Source of the DNA: Camphora micrantha
Taxonomy: Eukaryota; Streptophyta; Magnoliopsida; Laurales; Lauraceae
Direction of reading: 5' to 3'
Assembly (NCBI GenBank): GCA_003546025.1
Contig: QPKB01000002.1
Span: 80,599,072-80,663,071, forward strand
Length of the DNA stretch: 64,000 bases
Both the position numbers and the translations under genes were made by a program. Below are positions 46,801-55,593 of the stretch, in pieces; within the stretch, counting starts at the first letter, position 1; each line of letters opens with the position of its first letter. Under the pieces are notes generated by a model. The model made no database searches, was not told the DNA's origin, and saw only the letters and a program-made list of their open reading frames with translations.

Positions 46801-48932
46801 AAAAATTGCCTCCTAATGTTATGTATGGTTCTCGTCGGATTTCACAAAAACAGTCCACCTTCAGATTGGTAACTTTTTTTAAGCGGGCCCTACTAAAAAG
46901 CTTTACGAAATATCCATGTATGGAAACCCAGAGGATTCGAGTTCTAGACTTGTGACGAGGGAAGATAAATGAAAAAAAAAAAAAAAGAAGGAAAAGGAAG
47001 GCAGAATTGTTGGGATGTGGGATGCTGGCTTTGCTCATGCACTAACAGGAATGGCGAGGCAAAGTTTATTTCGAAGGAAATGGGATCTGAAATGTGTGTT
47101 CCTTATATCTTTTGAAAGAAAGTAAAAGACAATAATGCCCTTATTGTTTTCTGAAATTTTCCTCTTGAAGAGCAAAGCAGAAGACTATAATGCCCCTTAC
47201 TACTTTCAAAAAGTCACTTTTTTATAAGAGCACTGAAAATTGAGGGGCAAAAGGACATAAGACAACAAATGCCCATACCAATTCCTAACTTCACTCTTAA
47301 TCAAACAATAGAAACAGGGATCTTATTGATCAGATATGCAACAATAAGAATTGACTCATCCCATTAAATTTTAGGCACCTTCATTCCTATCATGATGAAA
47401 TGAGAAACCTTTAGAAGATGGTGATTTCCTTTCACTCTGTTACTCCCGCAAGAAGTTTTGAGATTTTATACCTTATTCAGTAATGTAGTTTTGAGGACCT
47501 CAATATCGATATGCTCGTGCATTGTTAGAGGGGCATCAAACTGCGTTGTACCTTTTTATGGAACATTTTGATAGTTGGGTTAACCTCATCTCTGTTCTTC
47601 ATAGTATATAACAAATATAATATATATGGCCAATCTCCTGTGAGGATGTCTCTCATGAGAGGCCCCCACAACCCCCCACCACACCCCCCACCCCTCCTCT
47701 TAAAAAAAGGGGATATGCATAATGTCTCTCGTGAGACATCCTATCCCTCCATGAATTGGCACAAGCTCACAATTTGACACTCAGCCTTCTATTACTCATC
47801 ACTGGATTAAAATAAACCCTTCAACTACCATTAAACTTGGGGGCCATGGACACCTTGTCTTTAGGGAGGGACGGAGGGAGCTACATGTTCATGGACTCCT
47901 TTATCTTTAGGGAGGGAGGGAGATACATGGTCATAGAAGTTGACAACTACTTACTCTAAAAGCTTAAGTTGATAGAGAACGGCGTAACTATGTATATCAC
48001 AATTCACAATTCCCCCAACCCCCTCCCCCACTGTGCATGTGCACATACACAAGAACATACACACAACACCCTTTGTGGCAGAATATAGGGGCTCTTTAGG
48101 AGAATACAAGGCACAACAGCTCCGTGGATTCGAGCACTTGACCTCTCGCTCTGATACCATGTTGACAACCACTTACTCAGCGTAACAATGTATATCACAG
48201 ATCATAACAATAGACAACTTGTCTGTGGGAGTTCTTTTGGTATTTTTTGTGTGCTTTTTAAGGAGATCTGAATGGAGCACTTCCATATCTCATGAAAAAT
48301 CTGAAGAAAATAGTTGTGATATTTATCAAAATTCTGATGTTATCTACTAAGATCCAAATCTTTCTGAACCTCTGGTGGGCCATGTGTTATTAGTCGTACT
48401 CTCAAGTCCGAGAGAGCTACATGGTCATAGACAACCTTGTCTTTAAGGAGAGAGAGGGAGGGAGCTACATGTTCAGTTCTTTTGGTATTTTTTGGGTGTT
48501 TTTCAGGGAAGATCTGAGTGGAGCACTTCCAGATCTCAAGAAAAATAAAAGAAAATAGTGCTGATATTTATTAAAATCCTGATGTTATCTACTAAGATTT
48601 AATCATTGTCTCTGCCTTGCAAAGTTTAGTAGGGTTTTTAACAGTGCCCATCCTTTCTCTTCATTTGTAATAGCGGCTGCAATTATATAAACTGACATGT
48701 TCTTGTCATGCAAAGTTATTATTGACGGCTTAGCGGTACAGGTACTTTAGATGCAATAATTAAGATGATCCGTTATGAGGGGTTGCCTGGTTTTTACAAA
48801 GGGATGAGCACAAAGATAGTACAAAGCGTTTTCGCTGCCTCTGTTCTTTTCATGATAAAGGAGGAGCTGGTTAAGGCATTTACTATACTGGCAGTTGGGA
48901 GCAGGAAAGTTCTCTTAAATAAAGTTGAATGA
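25072..48932 (+). CDS. PXN: Peroxisomal NAD carrier (mitochondrial carrier family)
   Basis: Eleven exons: 25072-25158, 25318-25422, 26812-26886, 29785-29915, 30414-30468, 30936-31091, 38947-39015, 39095-39202, 39396-39464, 41373-41427 and 48742-48932. Phases are consistent and give 366 residues (Arabidopsis PXN is about 330). It is a six-helix carrier with three repeats. The signature loops are YPLQTVNTRQQ (residues 25-35), NPIWVLVTRMQ (141-151) and YPLLVVKSRLQ (279-289). Gln, Trp and Leu stand where the usual acidic residue is, as in the peroxisomal PXN/PMP34-like branch. Repeat-end blocks GGLYSGLKPSLLGT, GFWKGIIPTLIM and GFYKGMSTKIVQS are present. PXN imports NAD in exchange for AMP-type nucleotides and supports fatty-acid beta-oxidation. 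The charged loop at about 152-195 (exon 6) is longer than I expect. Intron 7 begins with GC, not GT. Introns 6 and 10 (7.9 and 7.3 kb) are full of retroelements. The start codon is the only one that opens the conserved ALVNGLAGAGGGI block. Confidence 0.92.
25525..26325. mobile_element. Two tandem related MITE-like copies in PXN intron 2
   Basis: About 25525-25860 and 25905-26325 share the same order of words: AGCTTATTTACA(A/T)ATTAGA near the start, AAGCTAAGC, CTACATTGTAATT, GGGCC(T/C)CAATT, CCTC(G/A)TGAAAT, CTCTTATTAATTAGAT, and GAGTTTCCAAA(T/C)A at the end. This indicates two insertions or a tandem duplication of a short non-coding element with CAAACACCCC-type ends. Confidence 0.65.
26337..26520 (+). 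mobile_element. LINE 3' scrap in PXN intron 2
   Basis: A short frame reads NVIRFANSVVDALVKQGVDSL, which matches the C-terminal end of plant L1 RNase H domains (the ADALAKQGVD motif). About 100 bp of T-rich 3' UTR and an A-rich tail near 26510 follow. Confidence 0.6.
27700..28010. repeat. TRIM-like fragment in PXN intron 3
   Basis: It contains AAGCTTAAGTTGATAGG followed by GGAAGGCCCATAC, and ends with CAACACTCTCCCGCAAG. These are words typical of small terminal-repeat retrotransposon remnants in plants. The same AAGCTTAAGTTGATAG word is in the element at 47937. No complete LTR pair was seen here. Confidence 0.45.
28011..29178. other. PXN intron 3 filler
   Basis: Non-coding. It includes a (TG)n microsatellite at about 28840-28862 and a GAGAGAGAG run at about 28148-28168. 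The rest is unremarkable. Confidence 0.6.
29180..29432. mobile_element. Foldback MITE in PXN intron 3
   Basis: The left arm (29199-29240, AAAGTTTCCTTAACTAAC through CAAAACCTCGAGG) is complementary to the right arm (29372-29414, CCTCGAGGTTTTGGTAGG through AAGGAAACTT). Weaker complementarity extends outward. No coding. Confidence 0.7.
31092..31949. other. PXN intron 6, 5' part
   Basis: Unremarkable T-rich intron DNA with no element recognised, apart from simple poly-pyrimidine runs near 31920-31950. Confidence 0.5.
31950..32420 (-). mobile_element. Antisense LINE 3' fragment in PXN intron 6
   Basis: On the minus strand a frame reads GPAGIGGVISNEEGEIL and then DSNEVKVLAILEA, the RNase H start of plant L1 elements. 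A shifted LAKQGVDKVVP-like end comes next, then a 3' UTR and an A-rich tail at about 31950. It is 5'-truncated and carries stops. Confidence 0.75.
32755..33050 (+). mobile_element. RTE-clade non-LTR remnant in PXN intron 6
   Basis: Two shifted frames give the characteristic end of plant RTE reverse transcriptases. MLRWMCGRNDKIRNE (32761 onward) is followed, after a frame break, by IVDKIRETYLRWFGHVQ and MAPVRKSLAMRVDG with PPRGRGRLK. Only the C-terminal 90 or so codons remain. Confidence 0.8.
33061..33918 (+). pseudogene. LINE endonuclease domain
   Basis: A 285-codon open stretch starts with MKLLSWNVRGMNS, the standard opening of plant L1 ORF2. It shows APE-type endonuclease landmarks: FIQETKM (Glu), LVLGGDFNVLRFPNEKRGG (Asp/Asn), DYTWSNN, RLDRFLVS and the final ISDHCPV (Asp-His). 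All key residues of the fold look present. The frame is lost at 33918 in an AAAAAAA slip site before the reverse transcriptase. Confidence 0.9.
34023..35312 (+). pseudogene. LINE reverse transcriptase domain
   Basis: Two frames, 34023-34772 and 34775-35312, are separated by a single in-frame TAG at 34770. Landmarks are KYFHAIASASRR, GDRAPGPDGYP, FIALIPKKHGA, DFRPISLIGSLYKILAKVLANR, LDFEKAYDMVDW, GIRQGDPLSPLLF and the catalytic QFADDTVIF at about 35112-35138 (FADD, the usual plant L1 variant of YADD). The frame is lost near 35310 by a one-base indel. The thumb region continues at 35371-35589 (LGGRLTLIKSVLSSLPIYFLS). Confidence 0.9.
36255..37150 (+). pseudogene. LINE zinc-binding RT region and RNase H domain
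   Basis: The zf-RVT block reads CPMCLRDEETVNHLLVHC at about 36303-36356, followed by LYTACWKIWLERNNRIF. The RNase H domain begins at about 36746 (LDFDGSYQQ, GIGGVIRDSFGNVV), passes a stop at 36863, and continues with NEAKMYALLIGCQQL, IIEGDS and the final ANKMADGLAKEGVF at about 37083-37124. The acidic residues expected in RNase H (DFDGS, NEAK, EGDS) are visible. Confidence 0.85.
37191..37305 (+). repeat. Duplicated LINE 3' end across the A tail
   Basis: The block TAGCTGGTCTGGGCTTTTTC through CAGCTCTTTTTC at 37192-37229 recurs immediately after the A tail at about 37268-37304, then gives way to unrelated DNA. Confidence 0.85.
37306..38946. other. PXN intron 6, 3' part
   Basis: No coding or element termini recognised. 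A 91-codon frame at 37431 has no family resemblance. The CTTGTTTGGCACAGGAGTGG stretch near 38474 resembles MITE ends, but no partner arm was seen. Confidence 0.45.
39013..39022 (+). other. PXN: Non-canonical (GC) donor of PXN intron 7
   Basis: The reading frame requires exon 7 to end ...CTTATCATG at 39015 and exon 8 to resume GTATGCAATCC at 39095 after ACAG. Intron 7 (79 nt) then begins GCCAGT. The nearest GT, four bases on, would put exon 8 out of frame. GC-AG introns exist in plants but usually have a stronger AG/GCAAGT context than this. Confidence 0.65.
40810..41120. repeat. Three degenerate ~110-bp tandem units and (CAC)n in PXN intron 9
   Basis: Units begin near CAAGCTACAAGTGTGGAAGC (about 40818), GGCTACAACTGTAGTTGATG (about 40943) and GGCTACAGCTGCAGAAGATG (about 41037). 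Each is followed by a C/T/A trinucleotide-rich tail. (ACC)n occupies about 40885-40918. Confidence 0.65.
41840..43075 (-). mobile_element. Copia element A, 3' part (RNase H end plus LTR), decayed
   Basis: On the minus strand, 43075-42550 gives broken Copia RNase H (LQGCADVDWDSLAG, KKIHDRMVYVSW, TKHVEVN-HFIRQQV, NQLANLFTK). A purine tract AATTTGAGGAGAG at about 42550 comes next, then an LTR starting TGTGGAAGTGG (minus-strand sense) at about 42546 and running to about 41840. The LTR has a TATA-like TATATAAAGGG at about 42090. Stops and indels are frequent. The LTR's far border is approximate. Confidence 0.75.
43076..43386 (-). repeat. Copia B 3' LTR (~310 bp)
   Basis: It follows the polypurine tract TTGAGGGGGGG (43386-43396, minus strand) and starts TGTCAATCCAGG in minus-strand sense. 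It carries a TATA-like CTATATAAAGG at about 43215. Its outer end lies near the TGAATTTAATAG at about 43079, next to Copia A. Confidence 0.7.
43394..43981 (-). pseudogene. Copia B RNase H
   Basis: The frame contains HLTAVKRIIRYLLGT, YTDADWASCQDTRRSTTG, KKQERVSKSSIEAKYRAMSS, and after a shift HADNTEAIRITE, RIKHIEVDCHFIRDE and FANIFTKGLP. It has the expected Asp, Glu and Asp positions of Copia RNase H and ends just before the polypurine tract. Confidence 0.85.
43990..44870 (-). pseudogene. Copia B reverse transcriptase
   Basis: Frames on the minus strand read DRHKARLLALGNGWEYGIDY, then RFAPVAKTTSIRLLLAIAA (about 44640-44735), then the palm. At 44333-44322 the catalytic box reads YVDN where active Copia RTs have YVDD. 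Further down are PHTYRRLVRSLVYLTITRPDIS and YAVNLVS (about 43990-44080). Several stops and shifts break the domain. Confidence 0.85.
44978..45997 (-). pseudogene. Copia B GAG-pre-integrase and integrase
   Basis: The zinc-binding end CNACKLGKS lies at about 45910. The integrase catalytic positions are visible: HSDVWG (first Asp), LRSDSGG (second Asp), and PQQNEVAEQKNRHLL with the Glu. A stop at about 45760 splits the domain into two frames (45761-45997 and 44978-45751). The C-terminal block RRCVFLGYATNKKGFVCYDP and the RVSRNVIFFEN strand follow. The Pro-rich linker to the RT is out of frame. Confidence 0.85.
46230..46430 (-). mobile_element. Copia integrase C-terminal scrap, possibly upstream part of Copia A
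   Basis: The minus strand reads LRPQSMKFVFSKVLKTIKN and then KDDVSTNVTFFE, the end of Copia integrase (LDPKSxKCVFLGYS and STDVTFFE in relatives). Lying just outside Copia B in the same orientation, it is plausibly the other half of the element into which B inserted. Confidence 0.55.
46431..47936. other. PXN intron 10 filler
   Basis: No gene. It contains G-rich (GTGGGGTGGGGGGCGGGGG near 46460) and C-rich (CCACCCCTCCTC near 47688) tracts, and a short ATGTCTCTCATGAGAGG palindrome near 47646. Confidence 0.5.
47937..48215 (-). mobile_element. TRIM-like element with Copia-type primer-binding site
   Basis: The minus strand has TGGTATCAGAGC at 48159-48148, the primer-binding site used by many plant Copia/TRIM elements (initiator-Met tRNA). 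It directly abuts an LTR-like segment whose plus strand starts TGTTGACAACC (48160). A similar segment starts GTTGACAACTAC at about 47939. The internal part is only about 140 bp and non-coding. Confidence 0.6.
48229..48605. repeat. ~130-bp direct repeats in PXN intron 10
   Basis: 48229-48352 and 48476-48593 share AGTTCTTTTGGTATTTTTTG at the start, GGAGCACTTCCA(T/G)ATCTCA in the middle and TGATGTTATCTACTAAGAT at the end. A GAGGGAGGGAGCTACATG word between them also occurs near 47870-47930, so the area has duplicated more than once. It lies 140-510 bp before exon 11. Confidence 0.8.
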
Positions 48933-50042
48933 TATCTTCGGCAGAGATGATGAATGCAAACTTAGATTTCTGGTCTTTCTCGCCGTTATGTGATCTTTAA
49001 TATGAAACACGAGCGACAAGACAACACATCTTGCCCGAATATGTGCATGACTTTTGGTGTCAACTTTAGAATGCATAATTGAGAAATAGTTCCTACATCT
49101 TTCTATCATGGCTGATATTGGTTTGTTATCTTTTATTCATTTGTCTGCTGTGGAGAGTGGACGGCAAAACTTAAACCTCCTTCGACGTTTGACCTTCTTC
49201 ACTAGAAGTAGCAAAAGGCTATATAATAAGCAGTATGTCATTTTTTAATCCATAGTTTTTTAAGATAACTAGAAGCTTTTCTCGATTTGAACTTCTGTGA
49301 AAGCCTAGCTAGAGTTTGGCCTCGTGGTCTGTTTCCTAGTGGCTAGTGGGCTTCTGGTAAATACCAATACCCACCAAAAAAAAAAAAAAAAAAAGAAAAA
49401 AGACTGACGTTCTGCCAGAAGCCACCCGCAGGGCCAGCTTAATGTGGGCTAGGATTGAGTTTGGGCTGGTCTGCTTCATGAGTACCAAATAGGGAGTTCA
49501 CCTACAAGCAGACTGCATCATGTGGTCTAGCTCGTGGGACCCACTTGGATGCATTCCTATCCTTTGGGGCTAGGATAGATGGAAATGTCTCTTTATGGAT
49601 GCAGGTTATGCTAAAAATCAGCTCCGTTAGGCCTTGATAGCCTTGAAGATTAATGCTCTTTTAACCATAAATTTTCTTGAGATTCAATCTGATGGTGAGT
49701 GAAGTCTCAATGAGCAAGGGACCAGATCATGAGAGGATAAGAGTGTGAAAGGAGCTGCACTGATAAAAGATGGGCCGAAGTGGGCTGGCCCCACAGTGAG
49801 TAACACCCTAGGCAACCATCTGGATATATCTCCATTCTATTTCGTGCTTGGTTGTCAGGATTTAGGACCATCATTGTCAATGGCATGATTAGCATCAATC
49901 TTATCCCACAAGTCTGGAATGAGCACTGAGTTTTGAATAGAGCTCGTAATGGAGACTATGGAGTACAAAAACTTTTTACAGCTGCCCATGTAATTCTTTA
50001 CTGAAAAGACAAGGAAACAGTGATTCGACACAATACTCATTG
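48933..50042. other. PXN 3' flank, no further gene
   Basis: It contains the PXN 3' UTR (no strong AATAAA picked out). A poly-A run lies at about 49376-49394. A dispersed repeat at about 49650-49770 resembles 20925-21050 (shared CTCTTTTAACCAT, GAGATTCAATC and AGAGGATAAGAGTG-like words). Confidence 0.5.
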
Positions 50043-50273
50043 ACTATGACGAGTCGGGATCCCTGTTTAGTAGCAGAAACGGGGAGATACCGTTTCATCT
50101 AATCCAAATTCACCAACTATATAAAATATCTTACCAACTCATCCACCCTCCCTCTCAATTGCTTCTTTAGAACGAGAAAATCACAGAAAAGATTTTATAT
50201 AGTTGACGAATTTGAATTGGGTGAGAAACAGTATGTCACTGTTTCTACGATCAGACTCAATTACGACATAGAC
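50043..50273. mobile_element. Foldback MITE, copy B (same family as 5350-5560)
   Basis: The arms are complementary over about 100 bp, including TCCAAATTCACCAACTATATA against TATATAGTTGACGAATTTGAA. It shares the GGGATCCCTGTTT, GGGGAGATA and CATCTAATCC words with the MITE at 5350. Confidence 0.75.
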
Positions 50274-50407
50274 TACTCATTTAATAACCCCAACAGTTAT
50301 TACTTATTTTACATTTTATTGGCAATAAATTCTTTAAAACGTCAAGTCCCTCTTTAACCCGTTGGCAAAACACAATCAGCTCCTTGGTTTATTTTGTATC
50401 AGTTTTA

Positions 50408-53400
50408 CTAGCGAAAAGCCCCCGTGCTTAGCACGGGTAACGTAATTCAAAATATTAAAGTTTGAGAATAAATATATTATTAAGTAAAAGAAATTAAATA
50501 TACCATGATAATTCAAAGGTCAACATAAGTAATATATAGTGTATCTCCATTCAAAAAATAAATGAGTCATTTGTTAACTCTACATTTTGGAAAATAAAAA
50601 TCAAGTTGTATCCACCTAAAAGAAAAGGATAGCAAATGTGAGAAAAGAAATGAGAAAAATCAAAATAGAAGAACATAAAAAAAAGAAGAAGAAAAAGTAA
50701 AATATACAATTGTCTTTATTGACAATATCACTTGTAGTTTTAAAAATCAAGTTTACAATGCAATATATTTGAAATTGCAGATCTTCACATGTAGCAGTAA
50801 AAATACATAGACACGGGAGTAAAGAAACATTTTGTTATTCCTTCAACACAATTCAAAGTTGCTACACGCATTACATGTATTAACTTTTCCTAAAGAAACG
50901 TCAAGCTTCACCTTTGATTCCTTTCCCTCAGCTTCCATCAGTAAATGGGGCCCATAAATTAAATGGCAATTAGGTTGGGTTTTTCAAAAAAAAAAAAAAA
51001 AATTGTAACGTAACTTTTGAAAAAAAAAAAAAAAGAGTTCACGATTGACTTAGAATTTAGGTGTGTTGTACTTGTGGCATGGAAATTTATTCCCAATTGT
51101 GTGTACTTCATTTACTCACCAAGCATTCTTGCAAACTTCATGGATAATTTCTTCCTTGTTCATCCTGCACAAATGAGTTTTCTACCATACTTGTATGCCT
51201 CCATATCAATATTTTTGCAAATTTATGCAAAAGATTAGTTCCGACATTACTATAGCCTATGACTACATTCAATAATATAATATAAAATAATTAGATTAAG
51301 TTTACTAACTTTCTATACAGTAAACAATGTTTTGTGGCCTATAAATCTATGATGGCAATGAGATTGTGTATCAAAGTCATTAGAATTCAACATTCAGCAG
51401 ATTAGGATCAAACAATGTTAACCATATGTATAAGTTGGTGACCTAAGTAAATGAAGTAAGAAGCATTGAAAATAAAAATTATTCAGTTCTTATACTTGTA
51501 TAAAAATGTGTATGGGCATTTTTCATATTGAAAATTATAGAATTAAATATCACTCCAAACAATATACAATACATATTGGTTAGTGGTTTACATGTATTAC
51601 TATTTTATGGGCTGATAAGGCAACCGATAATGACATTTAAACCTTGCACGAAATAGTTTGTTGAAGCAAGAGTATAATTTATTTCCTTTTAACAAATTGG
51701 GGAATGAAGCCAAATAAAAATACATAAAAATGTGGCTTTAAGAGATGGCATAACTGGCATCAAGATATGGGATAAGGTTGCAATTATATAATATGAAGTT
51801 CGAAAAACTATGAACAACATCGCTGTATATCAATTTCAACTAATGGAGGAGAAACATCTACTACAATGTCATCTCTGTCTTCTAGACTTTTTTGCATAGT
51901 TATATTGTGTTCATGGTCCATGCCGAATTCTATCTGTACTATATATTTACTCTTAGAATTTTACAGATTATTTATTTGTAATAATGTAAGTATTGTATAT
52001 TCTTAAAGGCAAGATATTTGAGGTTTTACATACATGTTTCCTTCTAAATAAGAAATGATTTTTGAAAGTTCTCTTATCCGGTATTGAGTAAGTAAATAAA
52101 ATATGTAGACATATATGCAATCTACTACATTGATACTTGAAGAGTGGAGAGTTAAGCAAAGAAAGACAGAGTAGTGGGTGCAGATGTGTAGCTTCATCAT
52201 ATGAAGGGTCTTAATGTGAAAACAAAATTGGTATGCATAAATCAAAGAAAACCATATATATTAAACTAGAAACATGCATAAATCAAGTAAGAAAAAACTG
52301 ATATAAATCTAAGATGCACAAACCAAACTAAATCATTTAATTACGAATAAATAATCAAATGAAACTCCATTATTCAAATCAAGAACTCTGGAAAAACAAA
52401 TACCCTGAGATGATGAATTGATGGAGGCAGGTTGTCAGGAAGTATTGTTGACTATATTTACAGAGGGTCTGAACAGGTAGAGAAATGAAGGAAAGATGTA
52501 AAAACAAAATCTGGATCCAATATAAATTCATATTCAGGTTTGGTTCTAAGATATTAGTTTATGTAATTGCATTGTAAATCAAAGGTATGAAGCATATATC
52601 ATTCCCAGAGTGACGCAAAGGATTTGACAGTTATTGCAATCCACATCATCATATTCTTAGCTATGTATAAATGATTCAATTTTATGATATACGAAAGACA
52701 CTAGTTCCCCAACGAACACAAATTAGAGAAAATAGAATTCCATAAGTAAAAAAACGCGTGAGGCTTTGATTAGTGCTCTTGAGTCTAATCAGGTCCTCAG
52801 ATAATCATGGGAAGATTGCTTGATATCAGCTTCATATCCATTGCTTGTAATAAAAAAAATCTGCATATATCCTTATCAAAATTAGAAGGGTAACCAAACC
52901 CTTGTTCAATACAAGATCTTAAGAAAATAGAAATAGAAAAATCAAATTAGGAGCCCACAATAAGTACCCATAAAAGAAGTTTTTAAAGAAAATCTTAGTT
53001 GCATTCTCAAAAGCCAAAAAACTCATGTGACACCATATAGTAGAGTAGAGTAGGAAGTAAGAAAAACCAATGAAGAAAATCATTTCAACAATATACAGAA
53101 CAATTTATATATACCGTAATATAAATTAACTAAACCGTAATATAATATAACAAATCTGTAGGGAGAGTTGTGGTAGTTGTTGGGGGACCCAAAAAGTTAA
53201 ACCCACTGTTGTTGATTATAAAACCATTTACAAAACAAAGAAAACTCATGCATGAAAGCCATGTACACACTATTCAACATACATTAGGAATTGAGAAATT
53301 AACCAAATCCTCTTATATACTTATAAAGGCAAGAGAAACTAAAATACTTTAACAAAATTTCAATGAAATTAATTACCATTTACAAAATTTTGTATCCATA

Positions 53401-53835
53401 TCATTTTCAAGATGGCCACACCAAGAAGACGGTTACTGATCGTGACAATTCCTTGTCATACCTACAAATGAAGAAAAGCACATACCTGGGCTGCAATCCA
53501 CGTCAAACTATAAATTAAACCGAAACAAAAATGGAAACAAAGAGAGCAAAACATATCTAGTCTAAAAATGAAGAAAAGCACGTAGCTGAAACGGATGAAT
53601 AGGGAGTTGCTGACCTATCAATTAAAAAAAAAAAAGACCGAAGGACAGGGAGCAACATAGAAAGAAGAGGAATGATGAAACGAATCCTCACATGGTGTGA
53701 GAAATCCGAACGACAAGTTTTTCAGTTTTGAAGATTTGCATAGAGAGAGTGAAATGTGAAGGAGAGGCGTTTAATAGGAATAAAAAGGAAATTAAGAGGA
53801 ATGGAGGTTTTACACATTTAATATAATAAAGAGGA
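50408..53835 (-). mobile_element. Non-autonomous Helitron, minus strand
   Basis: The 3' end is textbook. On the minus strand a perfect 7-bp-stem hairpin CCCGTGC/GCACGGG (50437-50421) is followed by GGCTTTTCG and CTAG, ending at 50408 with T next. The other end is probably near 53835, where the minus strand reads TCCTCTTTATTATATTAAAT, a usual plant Helitron start. The preceding base is not the expected A, so the exact base is uncertain. The interior of about 3.4 kb is AT-rich with no Rep/helicase or captured gene recognised. Confidence 0.75.
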
Positions 53836-55590
53836 ATAAGAGTTAGTGACATAACCGAAAACCTTAGGCTTAATTAAAACTTAAAGACACGGTTCATCTT
53901 CATGATCCGACCCAAGTTTAAAAGGATTTAATGGCAAAACGTTTCAAGGGATTTAACCTAGAGTCAAAATTGATTCACATTCAAAATCAATGGCAATTGG
54001 CAATTGAAATTGACAATTGGATTCTATTCACTTCATATATAATAATTGCTGACTCAACATTGAACCAAGCAAAAACAAGTGGGCCGAAGTCATGCACTTT
54101 TAATGCGACTCAATCGCCCTAAACCCTATTGGGAACTTCACTTGTTACCTGAATTACTAGGATTTGATCTATGGGTTCTTCACTACTTGTACCCTCCTTG
54201 CATGCGGGAGTCTTCTCTCCCAGGCCCAGCATGTCGCTTGTGCGAGTGATGAGTCCTCCTTGCTGGAGTGAGCAAAAAAGACCGAGTTCAATCTGACTTG
54301 GCCAAGACATATTGGAGGAGGCTGTCTTTTAAAGGTCCCGATACACATTATTTATGGACTTAAAGTCTCATCGCAATTCGATTCCTGATATCAATCAATT
54401 AACCTAACGTATTAGAGTTGGATGTCTTTTCAAGGCACCCACATGTTCTTATCAAATTATCATTCGATGAAACTTTTATGTTGATGATACTGGAACATAT
54501 TCCTACACCTGGCCACGAAGAAACAGCTCAGACCGCTTGAACGGTCTTATTTTGTAAACATGACCGACGGTTTTTGACATAAACTTCCAGCATATCAAGC
54601 GCATGATATTCTAATTACAAACATACATAGACGCATGTCATAGAATGATAATATTAACGTCTAACATGCCACAAATGTTAGACGTTAAGTGGTCAACCTG
54701 GCCACATGTCCTATGATGATGGACCCCACATGATTCAACAGGTCTCTCATTAGCTTTCCAATAAACCTGGCTTGGTTTTCTTGTTTGACAAATTAATGGA
54801 GATTAAGCCATATTTTATTTTATTATTTAATGAAGAGAGAAATCCCTGAGAGGTTTTTTTTAGAACAGGTTGTTTCCTGTCCTCTCTCTCTTACACGGAG
54901 ATTGAGGAAGCCCCGTTTGATCAAGGTTGTTGATCACAATGCGGCACAGGCTAAATCTTAGATCCAGTTTGTCAAACTTCGAGATCATGGAACAGAGTAC
55001 ACTTTTAGTATTTGATTTTCTATTCCATTACAACAAGTTCATGTGATTGTCGAGCAAGTCCCCAATCAAATTACATAAGGTTGCTGCAAACAAGAAAAAA
55101 TATAATTTCCTCATGATGGCTCACTTCCGTACGAGTGGAGGCCACGTATTGACATGTTTCAATGATTCAAACCTGTTGTGGTTTGAGATGCTCCAAACCA
55201 TGAGATCAAAATGTCACAACGATCCTTTTTCTTTGGCCCCTTGTGCTCCACCAATCATCGTTCATAGGCATAGGCATAGGCATAGAATCCTCAATTCTCT
55301 CAACTACGAGCTGGGGATGGCAGTCAAATCAGCCAGAACTGGGAAGATCTGCAAAAGTAGAAGGACGCATCTAGACTTGCATGCTTTTTAAATTTTCTCT
55401 GAATAAACAAATAATAACAATAGCACAATGCCATTAATTTTGAACTTTAATAGCAATAGTGAGACACCTGACTTAACAAGTAACTCCATGAAACAAGATG
55501 TGCCTCATAGAAGAGTGGCAAGAGGAGTCTCAGCTCACATAGCTGATACCTGGGCATGTAAGTTAGTTCACCTCCCTGTCCCACCGATCC
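53836..55590. other. Intergenic between Helitron and LINE scrap
   Basis: A 114-codon frame at 55047-55391 has no recognised domain. Part of it is a hexanucleotide repeat, (TAGGCA)n at about 55264-55287, which encodes HRHRHR. I do not call it a gene. Confidence 0.5.
54654..54688. other. Perfect 14-bp-stem hairpin
   Basis: TTAACGTCTAACAT (54654-54667), a 7-base loop GCCACAA, then ATGTTAGACGTTAA (54675-54688). Complementarity is exact. It is too short for a plant microRNA precursor and lacks a terminator-like context. It may be a small palindrome or a transposon scar. Confidence 0.7.
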
Positions 55591-55593
55591 AAT

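Noticed and set aside
55047..55391. 114-codon frame as a gene
   Set aside because: No domain, partly made of a hexanucleotide repeat, and no supporting splice or promoter signals.
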